Shown in pieces: positions 1-10,602 of a DNA stretch of 64,000 nucleotides. Location of the stretch: positions 1,488,001 through 1,552,000 of the forward strand of contig JAUJPP010000002.1 in assembly GCA_030562195.1 (NCBI GenBank), in the 5' to 3' direction. The DNA is from Nipponacmea schrenckii (Eukaryota; Mollusca; Gastropoda; Lottiidae). Position numbers and translations under genes: made by a program. The notes below the pieces were generated by a model that ran no database searches, was not told where the DNA came from, and saw only the letters and a list, made by a program, of their open reading frames with translations. Numbering within the stretch: the stretch's first letter is position 1; each line of letters begins with the position of its first letter.

Positions 1-2690
1 CTATAGTGTCTACAAAAAATGTTGACGGACCAACGGACCGACAGGGTGTGACAACAATATACGTCCCCAAGTCATGTGGGGGTATAAAAACCAAAATGAG
101 ACAAATAAAGAAAATTTCCTACTTCCATATCGATTGTTGTAGTATCAACTTTTTGGGTGTTTTGTCAAGTTTTTTTCATCAACCTGTAAAATATACGTTC
201 ATATATGCTTGAAAGAAAGGGAGGAGGGGAATTGTAGGGAAAATACCAGTAAGATTCCATAATTGAAATATTCAACTAATCAAATGTCAGTTGTTTTGTG
301 TGCAAAACAAAAGCAGATGTGATAAAATGTACCGATCTCCTAGCATTTTGACAAGCTCAAGATTTTCATGGTCATAATATATTGAATTTTGTCTATATAC
401 TATGTATTGGCCAGGATATCAATGAAAGTAGTCAGGTTGAATTTTGTGAATTATCACGGTAACAGATGTCAAATGAATCTGTCTGTATGATTAGTCAAAT
501 GAATCTTTTCTTTTAACATAGTTTTTATTCTTATTCTGTTAGTCTTCAATGTATTTTTTAAACCCAAATGAGACAAATAAAGAAAATTTCCTACTTGTGG
601 ATTGATTGTTGTAGTATCAACTTGTTGGTGTGTAGTCAAGGTTTTTTCACCAACCTGTAAAATATAGGTTCATCAAAACTCTACTGTCATATGATAAGAT
701 ACAGATACATTAAGATTTGATGGACATTAGAATACGAATAGCACGTATAGCAAGAAAGCTTGACAGGCAAGGTAATATATGCCCAATGAATAAAAACTTG
801 ACAGTACAGCAATTACCTGAATGACATATTAAACCTTCACTCATACACTTCTTTTCTAACAAGGCAACAACTCATTAAATATTATTTAGGCTTTTTTAAT
901 TTACAAGGTTCATCCTTAGGTGATAAAAAACAATTTCAGAATGTTTTGTCATAATCTGTAAAGAATTGTGCCTTGTAGAGTGTTTATGAGCCAAAAATAG
1001 AATGTGTTTTAAAGAAAAATCGAAAAATCATCGATTTCGAATTTCACTGCCATCTTATCAATTTCAATATTCATACCAAGTTTCATCCAAATTCATTGAA
1101 AATTGTATCTTCTATTGCACCCACAATAACAATTTTTACACAAGTTTACTTATTCAAGGGCAATAACTCAAACTGTTAATTGAAAAATCGTTAAATTCGA
1201 ACTTGACCACCACCTAATCAATTCCAATGCTCATACGCAATTTTACTAAGTCAAGGGCAATAACTCAAAAAACATTCATCAAAAAAATCATCAACTTTGA
1301 ACTTGACCACCGCGATATCAATTCCAATGCTCATACCAAGTTTCATTCAAACCCATTGAAAATTGTAGCTTCTATTGCATCAGCAATAAATTTTGATGTG
1401 ATGTAACTATGTCAAGGGCAATAAATCAAAAACTGTTCCTTGAAAAATCTTCAAATTCGAACTTGACCGCCATCTTATCAATTCCAATGCTCACACCAAG
1501 TTTCATTAAAATGAATTGAAAATTGTAGCTTCTATTATGTCTACAACAAATATAGAGGCAGGGGCAATAACTCAAAAACCGTTCATCGAAAAATCGTCAA
1601 AATCGAACTTGAACGCCGTCTTATCAATTCCAAAGCTCAAACCAAGTTTCATTAAAATTTAATAAAATTGTAGCTTCTATAGTGTCTACAAAAAATGTTG
1701 ACGGACCAACGGACCGACAGGGTGTGACAACAATATACGTCCCCAAGTCATGTGGGGGTATAAAAACCAAAATGAGACAAATAAAGAAAATTTCCTACTT
1801 CCATATCGATTGTTGTAGTATCAACTTGTTGGTGTGTAGTCAAGTTTTTTTCATCAACCTGTAAAATATACGTTCATATATGCTTGAAAGAAAGGGAGGA
1901 GGGGAATTGTAGGGAAAATACCAGTAAGATTCCATAATTGAAATATTCAACTAATCAAATGTCAGTTGTTTTGTGTGCAAAACAAAAGCAGATGTGATAA
2001 AATGTACCGATCTCCTAGCATTTTGACAAGCTGAAGATTTTCATGGTCATAATATATTGAATTTTGTCTATATACTATGTATTGGCCAGGATATCAATGA
2101 AAGTAGTCAGGTTGAATTTTGTGAATTATCACGGTAACAGATGTCAAATGAATCTGTCTGTATGATTAGTCAAATGAATCTTTTCTTTTAACATAGTTTT
2201 TATTCTTATTCTTTTAGTCTTCAATGTATTTTTTAAACTCAAATGTGAAAAATAAAAAAAATTTCCTACTTCCATATCGATTTTTGTAGTATCAACTTGT
2301 TGGTGTGTAGTCAAGGTTTTTTCACCAACCTGTAAAATATAGGTTCATCAAAACTCTACTGTCATATGATAAGATACAGATACATTAAGATTTGATGGAC
2401 ATTAAAATACGAATAGCACGTAGAGTAAGAAAGTTTGACAGGCAAGGTAATATATGCCCAATGAATAAAAACTTGACAGTACAGCAAAAATCACCTGAAT
2501 GACATATTAAACCTTCACTCATACACTTCTTTTCTAACAAGGCAACAACTTATTAAATATTATTTAGCCTTTTTTGATTTTCAATAAGGTTCATCCTTAG
2601 GTGATAATAAACAATTTCAGAATGTTTTGTCATAATCTGTAAAGAATTGTGCCTTGTAGAGTGTTTATGAGCCAAAAATAGATTGTGTTT
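1..2690. repeat. Direct-repeat array, period 1,676 bp
   Basis: Bases 1-1010 recur at 1677-2690 with few differences, so the window opens inside a repeated unit. A sub-block of about 120-150 bp, with the motif AAATTTCCTACTT followed by a TTGTAGTATCAACTT block and CACCAACCTGTAAAATATA, appears five times (near 95, 560, 1770, 2240 and 2900), so the unit has internal repetition. Both copies of the short frame that begins with a GTC TAC AAA AAA stretch are repeat sequence, not genes. The unit also carries GACAGGCAAGGTAATATATGCCCA, the head motif of the tandem-repeat family described below. Confidence 0.9.
1015..1690. repeat. Tandem repeats of about 180 bp (GGGCAATAACTCA family)
   Basis: About 3.5 diverged copies of a unit of roughly 180-190 bp. 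Each holds CAAGGGCAATAACTCA, a TCGAAAAATCGTCAAATT-like block, CTTATCAATTCCAATGCTCA, CCAAGTTTCATCAAAATCC and ATTGTAGCTTCTATTG. The right end reads GACGGACCAACGGACCGACAGG followed by ATACGTCCCC and GTGGGGGTATAA. This looks like the inside and end of a non-autonomous element of the pearl/Helentron-associated type known in molluscs. That assignment is an inference from the architecture. Confidence 0.8.
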
Positions 2691-3065
2691 TAAAGAACAA
2701 AGGGAAAAATAAAATTTACTTTTTGATATTTTTGATTAAAAAACGTGGCTTTAATAACTGAAATAAAGAAGAGGTAAACATGGTAATATATAGCAATATT
2801 ACTCTATAACTTATCTTTTGCTAAATACAGTATATTCCCATTTACCTCCTCTTCGTCATTTTATTCTTATTCTTTTAGTCTTCAATATATATTTTTTAAA
2901 ACCAAAATGAGAAAAATAAAGCAAATTTCCTACTTTTGGCTGGACTGTTGTACTATCAACTTGTTGGAGTTTGGTGAATGGCCTTCCCCATTTTCTTTTA
3001 TCAACCTACAAAATATAGGTTCATCAAAACTCTTCTGTTATATGATAAAAAAGATATAGGCAAAC

Positions 3066-3428
3066 ATGAAATGAAATAGAGTTTTACGTCCTACTTTTCT
3101 GCACCTTATGGGCTTACGAAGACGGGCAACGCCATGCAGTGTGCTATGAGGGATATTTTGCCAGGACAGCGGCATTAGCCTGCTCTTTTTTCGATTTCCA
3201 ACTGTCGAGGGATCTTTAACGTGCACAGCCTGTAGCACACCGGGCCTCAGTTTATTGCCCCGTCCGAACAACTAGACGCTTTTTCCATGTCAGTCCCTCC
3301 GACCTGCATCACTGACAAGTGGATACTGGGCTGAAAAATTTGAAGGTTCATCTCGGCCTTTGCCAGAATTGAACACGGGACCTTCAGGTTAGTGAGCAAG
3401 CGTCTAACCCACTGAGCCACCACGGCTC
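3066..3428 (-). mobile_element. tRNA-derived SINE, full length or nearly so
   Basis: Read on the minus strand, the element opens with a tRNA-like head. It has an A-box-like TGGCTCAGTGGGTTAGACG just inside 3428 and a B-box-like GTGTTCAATTC near 3370. A body follows with GTGCACGTTAAAGATCCC near 3215. The 3' tail contains GGTGCAGAAAAGTAGGACGT and ends in an ATTTCATTTC-like stretch near 3066. The same tail occurs in other copies in this window. It is transcribed by RNA polymerase III in intact members and moved by a partner LINE, which is not visible here. It is not a functional tRNA gene: no CCA-ready acceptor stem was seen and the body is too long. Confidence 0.8.
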
Positions 3429-3973
3429 CTAAGATATAGGCCTAGATACATTAAAATTTGATTGACATTAGAGAGCATACATAACAAAAACATAAAGGTA
3501 TATATTTAGATAAAACACACTGCTTTAATAACATAACTGAAATAAATAAGAGGTAAACATGATAATATATAGCAATACTCCTTACCTTATAACTTATCTT
3601 TTGCTATATATATTCTCATTTTACCTTTTCTTTTTCAAGGTTTGTGATGACGATAAGAGTAAATATTGTTGAAATGTTATTGTATTGTGTTATATGAGAA
3701 GTATTACTGTTAAAATATATAGTTACAGATACCTTTTGCAAATAGCATAATAGTTCTTATTCGATTTACTGCACAAATCATTAATAACCCATTATCATTA
3801 AAATATAGATCAGCTAAGATTAATAAAAGGCAATTCAAACCTTTTCTAAGTTGATGGATAATTCATTGGAGCTCAATTTCCATTTAGAATCTGTTTTAAT
3901 TTCACCGTATGTTTCAGCATCTATTATTGGAGTGTGGCCTTTTAATCCTGCTTTCAGATGCTGTAAATATTAA

Positions 3974-4331
3974 AGGGATAATAGGCGTTAGAAAGAACAT
4001 AAAAAATTAAGTTCTCTCAAATTTGGACAATAACAGTATATATCCATCAGTTGACTTACCTGGTGTCATTACCTATACATCAAAATCCCTCTAAAATCCG
4101 ATAAATCCCCAAAATAAAGTAGTTAATACTAGCGTTGATTTACCAGACGCTTTTATTCTCAAACTGAATGGAATCGTCGCTGGCTCACTTTTTTTTTAAA
4201 TTCCGAATATATTTTTATTATGGCTTTTTAAAATTTGGTAAAGTGCGGGACGCATACTTATTTAACTAATAGTCAATATGAAACACAAATATAAGCCGTA
4301 GGACGAGTGTATTCTAACACCTATTATCCCT
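3974..4331. mobile_element. MITE with TTAA target duplication (piggyBac-like), copy 1
   Basis: The ends are inverted: AGGGATAATAGGCGTTAGAA at the left and TTCTAACACCTATTATCCCT at the right. The element is flanked by TTAA at 3970-3973 and 4332-4335. TTAA duplication is the signature of piggyBac-type transposition. No transposase is encoded. It sits in the intron of the partial nudC-like gene, with its left TTAA only ten bases from the splice acceptor of exon 3841-3960. Confidence 0.8.
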
Positions 4332-4605
4332 TTAATAGTAAAAAAATATTAAAACAATAATGTACTCAACAAAAGAGGTAAATAAATTAAGACTTCAAAT
4401 GATTTAAGGTTCTTGACATAATATATAATGTAATAGTAGCCTACATGTACTAAAAGCAAGGTACATTACAAACTTTGCCTTTTACCCTGACTGCAATTGT
4501 CACCATTCTTGTAATAGTGATTTCATTGAATTGTGTGCCATCAAATACAGCTTATCAGGGTATCAGTAAAGGTATAAGAGAAAGTTTGTAATAGCTCGAT
4601 ATTGG

Positions 4606-4908
4606 GATGGTGAAACCCCTCCAAACCAAATCACTACATAATACATAGGAGATAAACCTCTAAACTGCAATCCGATACGAAATCAAGTCCAAAAGTAGAT
4701 TATTGGTCTCTCTAAACCGACATTTATATTCGTATTAATTGCAGTTAATCTGTTGACAGCATGAAAGATGAATACGAAACGTGCTAAGTAAACACTAATC
4801 CAATTAATTACCCTTTTATGTATTTCTAAATGCAGGTAAACCGACAATCCCTCCAAACCAGCATTTATCACAGGTCTGACAGCCTTTGCTTTAGAGGGGT
4901 TTCACTGT
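4606..4908. mobile_element. MITE with pogo/Tigger-like ends
   Basis: The left end reads GGTGAAACCCCTCCAAACC and the right end is its inverse, TTTAGAGGGGTTTCACTG followed by TA. Internal CCTCTAAAC / CTCTAAACCGACA motifs fit the pogo/Tigger type, which duplicates TA. The left terminal CAGTG is mutated. On both sides lies a diverged direct duplication containing GGTATCAGT, AAGGTATAAGA and AGTTTG, so the insertion lies within or between local duplicates. Confidence 0.6.
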
Positions 4909-5689
4909 AATAGCTTGACATTGAGAGGGTATCAGTCAAGGTATAAGACAAAGTTTGAAATAGCTTGACATAGAGCCAATGTGTAAATATAGGCCTATTT
5001 AATGTACGTGAATTGTACAGTATTTTAATTGTACATGTATTAGAGTAATGCAGAATGTATTAGCTTTAGATTATAAATACTCAACCATCTCCAATAACAA
5101 AACACAGTATACAGAAGGCCTACATCTAATTACTTGATTTCAACTTGCCATCATTTTTTACTCATGTTGTTGTCCTCTCTTGTAGAGATAGAGATTAAGA
5201 AGAAAAGTGATAACCCAAATATATTAAACAAACCTTTTTCTCGACTTCCACTTCAACTTCTTCTTCCCTTATATTTACTTTGAATGGTATAGTTATCTGA
5301 AATAGAGAAACCATATGCAGGCCAAACAGCATCTATACTATGCCTCTCCTTATTGTGTCCTAGAGTGCAACAATCCAGTGATGCATTGACATTGTCAACA
5401 TGTCATCAATTTGTATAAATGGAATGATACAACAAGGAAGGGAACAAAAATGTCTGAATATTCTTTTACAATTGGTAGTAATAATGAAACATCTATCTCG
5501 ATAAAAACTTGAAATAGACACCTACATCTAGATCTTCTTCAGTTTCAACCCAAGTATACTTCTCATCCTTAAGTTCACTAGTAGCCTAGCAAAAAAAAGT
5601 TCAATTATAAGTGTAATACTGTCATTCTGTTTAAAATACAGAAAAGAATTTTGTATTGTCTGTGGGTGATTGTCCATCATCTCATGAAA

Positions 5690-5860
5690 TTGTTAACATA
5701 ACCTAGTGACACATGTCATGATCATACACATGACCAAGTGACACATGACATAGTAACACATACAGATAACATGACAAAATGAAAAATAACATAAAATGAT
5801 GCCACATGACCTAGTGACACATGACAAAGCCATGCATTACATAATGACACATGGCATAAG
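5690..5860. repeat. Degenerate minisatellite rich in TGACACATGACA
   Basis: Variants of GTGACACATGAC(A)TAGTGACACATG recur about eight times with irregular spacing. The stretch is noncoding and lies just beyond the partial nudC-like exons. Confidence 0.6.
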
Positions 5861-5989
5861 CAACCAAAATTCTTCAGATCATTTATTAATTCAACCATTC
5901 AAATATTTTGTTCCAAAAATCACAATCTACCGGTAATTAAATATTTATTACAATTTCATTATGTTATTATATTTGGTCTCCTTTGTACT

Positions 5990-6030
5990 CTAAACTTGCC
6001 AGGCAAGGTAATATACGCCCATATTTAACC
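5990..6030 (+). repeat. Head fragment of the GGGCAATAACTCA repeat family
   Basis: The motif ACTTGCCAGGCAAGGTAATATACGCCCA marks the left end of several copies of this repeat in the window. It contains the perfect palindrome CTTGCCAGGCAAG. Only the head is present here. Confidence 0.55.
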
Positions 6031-7175
6031 CTCATTCTTACAATTCTTTTGAATTTTCGGGGATGATGGTGAACACTATTACCCAATATTTTCAAATTGT
6101 GCCTTCTAGAATATTTATAGCAGGCCTAAAAATTTGTTGAAATTGAGGAGAATCATGACTTAATTTTGCAAAGGCAGTCTGCTTTGAATCATCGGAATGC
6201 TGGACTAAAACCTTTAATATAATGTCGCTTGTTATGTTGATCATCACAGGCAAATCTATTTTCTTTACTTATGATTGTACCGGTATATGCTCATTCTGTG
6301 TATATTTGAGAAATCAAAAAAAAGGTTTTTTACATATTGTATTAGTATTGAAGACAGTTTCTTTTGAAAAAAATCTTTTAGAACCACTAGCAGAAGTCTT
6401 CAATGCCATTGAATTTCTATTCGGAACTTATTTCATGGAGATCAAATATAATTATGCATCATACTTTTAATTTAATTCAAGTTTAAACAATGAAGGGCCT
6501 ACATCTTTGTGAGGTATTCATATAAATCAAATATTAAAAGAAATATGTACAAATATATATCTGTTCTACTTTGAGTCTCGATAACTATTTCCTTTATATA
6601 TATTTAGGTAGTCTGAAACTTGCTGGTTCTATTTCAAGCCTCTGACAGCTATTTGGACAGATATGGCTAAGAAAGAGTCAGAAAAACAAAGCCACACGAA
6701 TTTGGGATCAACACTTTCCCGGGTGCAGGGGTTTGAACGTATTTACATATATTGAAACCTTGATATATTTAGAAAGATGGGTGTTTTTGTAGTTCAATCA
6801 TACCATCATATCCCCCTACACCATTCATGTCACGACTATAAGCATTCAAAAATTTCTGACGTCAAGTTAACAGAGTTTATGCTAGAGAGTTATATTAATA
6901 GCTCATGTATAGCTTTATCACCTGGCATATAAAATAATAAGACATATCAATATACAGGTATATCTTCTTACCATTTGCTTTTGTTATATCTTTTTCCTAG
7001 GTACGTGACTAAAAACTTTATAACTTTTTTCACCTAAAATCATCAAAAGACTGTAGTGCTTAGTAAAACAACTGATTGTAGGCAAAAAAAATATAGAATA
7101 TTTCAACAAATTATTTTCCAAAAGGTCGGTCATTGCAAGTGCTGCGAGCAGACTAAAAAACTCTACCCCATATTC
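6031..7175. other. Gene-free stretch with one repeat arm
   Basis: AT-rich, no supported gene. The only recognisable item is at 6608-6660, a single arm (GTCTGAAACTTGCTG ... GCTATTTGGACAG) related to the foldback element that follows at 7176-7290. Confidence 0.6.
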
Positions 7176-7290
7176 AGTCTGAAACTTGCTGACTCTATTC
7201 CCAACCTCTCATAGCTATTTGGACAGACCCCAGCCATATTTGTCCAAATAGCTATCAAAGGCTGGGAATAGAGTCAGCAAGTTTCGGACT
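7176..7290. repeat. Foldback (hairpin) element with 51-bp arms
   Basis: The left arm 7176-7226 (AGTCTGAAACTTGCTGACTC ... GCTATTTGGACAG) is nearly the exact inverse of the right arm 7240-7290 (TGTCCAAATAGCTAT ... GAGTCAGCAAGTTTCGGACT), separated by 13 bases. A lone arm of the same family lies at 6608-6660. This is a very small MITE or foldback insertion without coding capacity. Confidence 0.8.
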
Positions 7291-7993
7291 ACTCCATATT
7301 ATGTTCTGTAGATGAATATTTCCTCATGTTAGAAATATTTCCTGTTGTCTACTTGAGTTGAGTCATAGCCTCTTTCACCAATTTCCTATGTCTTCACACT
7401 ATAGGACCTGGTGATAAATAAGAGACCCCATCATTCCACAACATAAAATAGATAAAATAGATATGGAGTACCGGTATTTAATCATTTATGTTATGCAGAC
7501 TCCATCTACTAGTTGAAGCTATCAACTGGTGGCGCATTTCTGTGGCCAAAGTGGTGTACATATTTTGTAAGAAGAAAACAAATATTAGTGAGCCACCCCC
7601 CAAAAAAACAGATAAACTTATCTTTTTGTTACTGACATCTAAAAACTCTCTGCCCTCCCCCATCAGAAATATGATGGCTATCCCCCGATAAACACTCACC
7701 GTGTAGGGTTATTTTATTGTAATATAATATTATGTTTTCTTCGTGCGATTTCTGCTTATACACCAGCAAGGTATTTGGGTGAATGAAATGACATGACATA
7801 TTTTTCTGGTGCCTCGCCTTGCAAGCTCACCCCCCCCCCTCTCTCCATCTTAGAAACGCCACTGCCTATCCCATCACATACAAAATGAATGCTTCTTGCA
7901 TACTTATTTTGACCAAAGTGGGGCTTCAGGAAATTATCTTGAGAAGGCCTCATTTAGGCATAAGAGGATATGGTTTCAATAACAAAAAAAAAG
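7291..7993. other. Gene-free stretch with a MITE-end fragment
   Basis: Short open frames on both strands overlap each other and look like chance. Near 7800-7865 a poly-C run and, on the minus strand, CAGTGGCGTTTCTAAGATGG resemble the terminal repeat of a hAT-type MITE. A matching opposite end was not found. Confidence 0.45.
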
Positions 7994-9936
7994 ATAGCTT
8001 GCCAGGCAAGATAACATACACCCATTGGCAGCATTGAATTTGAATAATAAATTGGGCAATAACTCAAAAAACATACATTGAAAATTTTTTTCAATGCCAT
8101 TGTTTGCACAAAATGTCATCAAAATCCTTTGAAACCTATTATCCACCCACAATACCATTTTGATGCAATTTTACTAAGTCAAAGGCAATCACTCAAAAAC
8201 TGTTAATTGAAAAATTGTCAAATTCAAACTTAACCACCATCTGATCTATTTCAACACTCATGCCAAGTTTCATCACAATCTATTAAAAATTGTACCTTCT
8301 TTTTCACCCACAAAAAATTTGTGACCCAATTTTACTAAATCAAGGGCAATAACTCAAAAACCGTTCAACAAAAAATTGTCAAATTCTACTACTGTCTTAT
8401 CAATTACAATGCTCACACAAAGTTTCATCAAAATCCATTGAAAATTGTAGGTTTTATTGCATTAACAATAAAATTTTGACAAAATTTTACTATGTCAAGG
8501 GCAATAACCCAAAACTGTTCAATTAAATATTGTCAAATTGAAATTGACTGCCGCCTTATCAATTTCAAAGCTCAAACCAAGTTTCATCAAAATCCATTGA
8601 AAATTGTAGTCTCTATTGCACCCACAATAAAATTTTGACGCAATTTTACTGAGTCAAGGGCAATTACTCAAAAAAGTTTCATCAAACAAAACGTCAAATT
8701 CGAACTTAAACGCCGTCTTATCAATTCCAATGCTCCCACAAAGTTTCATCAAAATCCATTAAAAATGGCATAATACGCCCACATTTATAATGGCAGCCAA
8801 TTTGTCTGGGAGGTTGACAAGAATTATCGGTAAATGAAAAATTTAAATACTCTCACAATAAATTTCATCCAAATCCATCACGAAAATCAGCTCTCTATCG
8901 GGTCCACAAAGAATTAAAGATCAAGGGCAATAACTCATTGTAATATTTTACAATTGGTCTGAATTTTAATAGGCTTCATCTTTTGGTGATTACAAAGACT
9001 CACACCAGATTTCATCAAAATCCATCAAGAAACCAGCTCTCTATCGTGTCCACAAACAATTCAAGAACAAGGGCAATAACTCATAGAAATTATTTTTCGA
9101 TTGGTCTGATTTTTAGAAGGCTTCATCATTGGGTGATTACAAATACTCACACCAAGTTTCGTCAAAATCCATCAAGAAACCAGCTCTCTATTGTGTCCAC
9201 AAAGAATTCAAGAACAAGGGCAATAACTCACGGAAAATATTATGGTCTGATTTTTACTAGGGTTCATCCTTGAGTGATTACAAACACTCACACCAAATTT
9301 CATCAAAATCCATCGAGAAACAAGCCCTCTATCGTGCCCACAAAGAATTGAAGAACGTAGGCAGACACGTTTTTAAGAACAAGGGCAATAACTCATATTA
9401 AATATTTTTCCATTAATCTGATTTTCATTACGGTTCATCCTTAGATTATAACAAACACTCAGACCAAGTTTCGTCAAAATCCTTTAAGAATCTAGCTCTC
9501 TACCGTGTCCACAAACAATTCAAGGACAAGGGCAATAACTCATAGAAAATATTTTTCAATTGGTCTGATTTTAAATAGGCTTCATCATTGGGTGATTATA
9601 AAGACTGACACCAAGTTTCGTTAAAATCCATCAAGAAACCAGCTCTCTATCATGTCCACAACAGACACGGACAGACAGTGGCGATGATTATACTAAATCA
9701 AGGGCAATAACTCAAAAACTGTTCAACAAAAAATTGTCAAATTCTACTACTTTCTTATCAATTCCAATGCTCACACCAAGTTTCATCAAAATCCATTGAA
9801 AATTGTAGCTTCTATTGTATTAACAATAAATTATGACGTGATGTAACTATGTCAAGGGCAATAACTCAAAAAAACCGTTTATCGAAAAATCGTTAAATTC
9901 GAACTTACCGCAGTCTTATCAATTCCAATGCTCACA
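7994..9936. repeat. Long tandem-repeat field (GGGCAATAACTCA family)
   Basis: It starts with AGCTTGCCAGGCAAG and contains about ten diverged units of two related types. Units of about 180 bp (8040-8760 and 9680-9936) resemble those at 1015-1690. A second type (8820-9680) has CACACCAAGTTTCGTCAAAATCC, AGAAACCAGCTCTCTATCGTG and a GGTGATTACAAAGACTCACAC block. Short frames across the field reflect the repeat period. The field is interrupted at about 9937 by the Penelope-like element and resumes at 14728. Confidence 0.85.
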
Positions 9937-10408
9937 TCTTTTGGAACATTTTAACAACAGGTCTATACAACTAGACAATTTAACAGAAGTCAATATATAC
10001 AACAGGCTTATATAATTAGACATTTTATTGTGAATATATACCTTTTGGAGTCAAAAGATTCATCAGTTCTATAGACATTTTGCTACGGAAATATATGAGC
10101 ATTATTTAATTTATCTCTATAAGAATTCCAATGTATATAAATGTATATAAGTGTATATAAATTACTATGCTAAGCTTGAATCAATTCATATGTCGAATGC
10201 AGTTAATCACTGTAATTCGATTCTATTTTGTTTGTTAATTACTTTCATCTTACTATTTGCCTTTGATCATTACTCTGAAACAATTTTTCTTTGGTCAATT
10301 ACTCTGAAACCATTTGATATTAGATTATTGCAGATTATTGATTAATCTGGATGGCTTCATTAGGATAAGTTATATATTCTGAGCTGAAATCGACTTGAGC
10401 ATTACTAA

Positions 10409-10449
10409 ACGCCTGAAGAAGGATACTATATCCGAAATCCGGATCGCGT
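10409..10449 (+). ncRNA. Type I hammerhead ribozyme motif in the PLE leader
   Basis: All core parts are present in order. Stem I is ACGC (10409-10412) paired with GCGT (10446-10449). The core CTGAAGA (10413-10419) fits CUGANGA. Stem II is GGATA (10421-10425), loop CTA, TATCC (10429-10433). The core GAAA is at 10434-10437. Stem III is the palindrome ATCCGGAT (10437-10444). The expected cleavage follows C10445. Stem III has no loop, so it would form best between two copies or in a dimeric transcript, as described for the minimal hammerheads of PLEs and retrozymes. Catalytic activity is inferred, not shown. Confidence 0.85.
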
Positions 10450-10602
10450 CATATTGAGGACTTTTATACATTCTTAGTTTTTTGTTTTGTAAGTTATTTT
10501 GTGACATTTATTTTCCCGTTTTTATTTTTTGTTTTATTATTTTTCTATTTTAAGTATAAATATATATTTTTGAAAAAGATTTCCCTTTAATTTGGTTGAC
10601 AA

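Larger units (their letters stand above)
3841..5585 (-). pseudogene. Partial second copy of a nudC-type CS-domain gene
   Basis: Three minus-strand exons are visible: 5526-5585, 5234-5296 and 3841-3960 (20, 21 and 40 codons). All are open, in frame with each other, and bounded by AG and GT. They match exons 5 (3' part), 6 and 7 of the complete nudC gene at 16745-22289 in order and splice phase. Shared residues include [23 protein letters not shown] and a final EK. Together they cover much of a CS (p23/alpha-crystallin-like) fold. No N-terminal coiled-coil exon and no WWxR C-terminal exon was found, and the tryptophan context differs from nudC. It could be a decayed duplicate, or a small separate CS-domain gene whose other exons I cannot recognise. 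The open frames argue that it is not simply dead. Confidence 0.6.

Noticed and set aside
6..1864. Two near-identical 60-68 codon frames at 6-212 and 1682-1864
   Set aside because: They are the same stretch of the 1,676-bp repeat unit, differ by frame length between copies, and show no coding features.
3370..3428. tRNA gene on the minus strand
   Set aside because: The A- and B-box-like motifs belong to a SINE head followed by a SINE body and tail; no complete cloverleaf was seen.
7478..8158. Overlapping short frames on both strands
   Set aside because: No motif or splice context; they overlap each other and repeat or MITE-like sequence.
8983..9273. 96-codon frame with internal repetition
   Set aside because: Reads through two units of the tandem-repeat field; the repetition comes from the DNA repeat.
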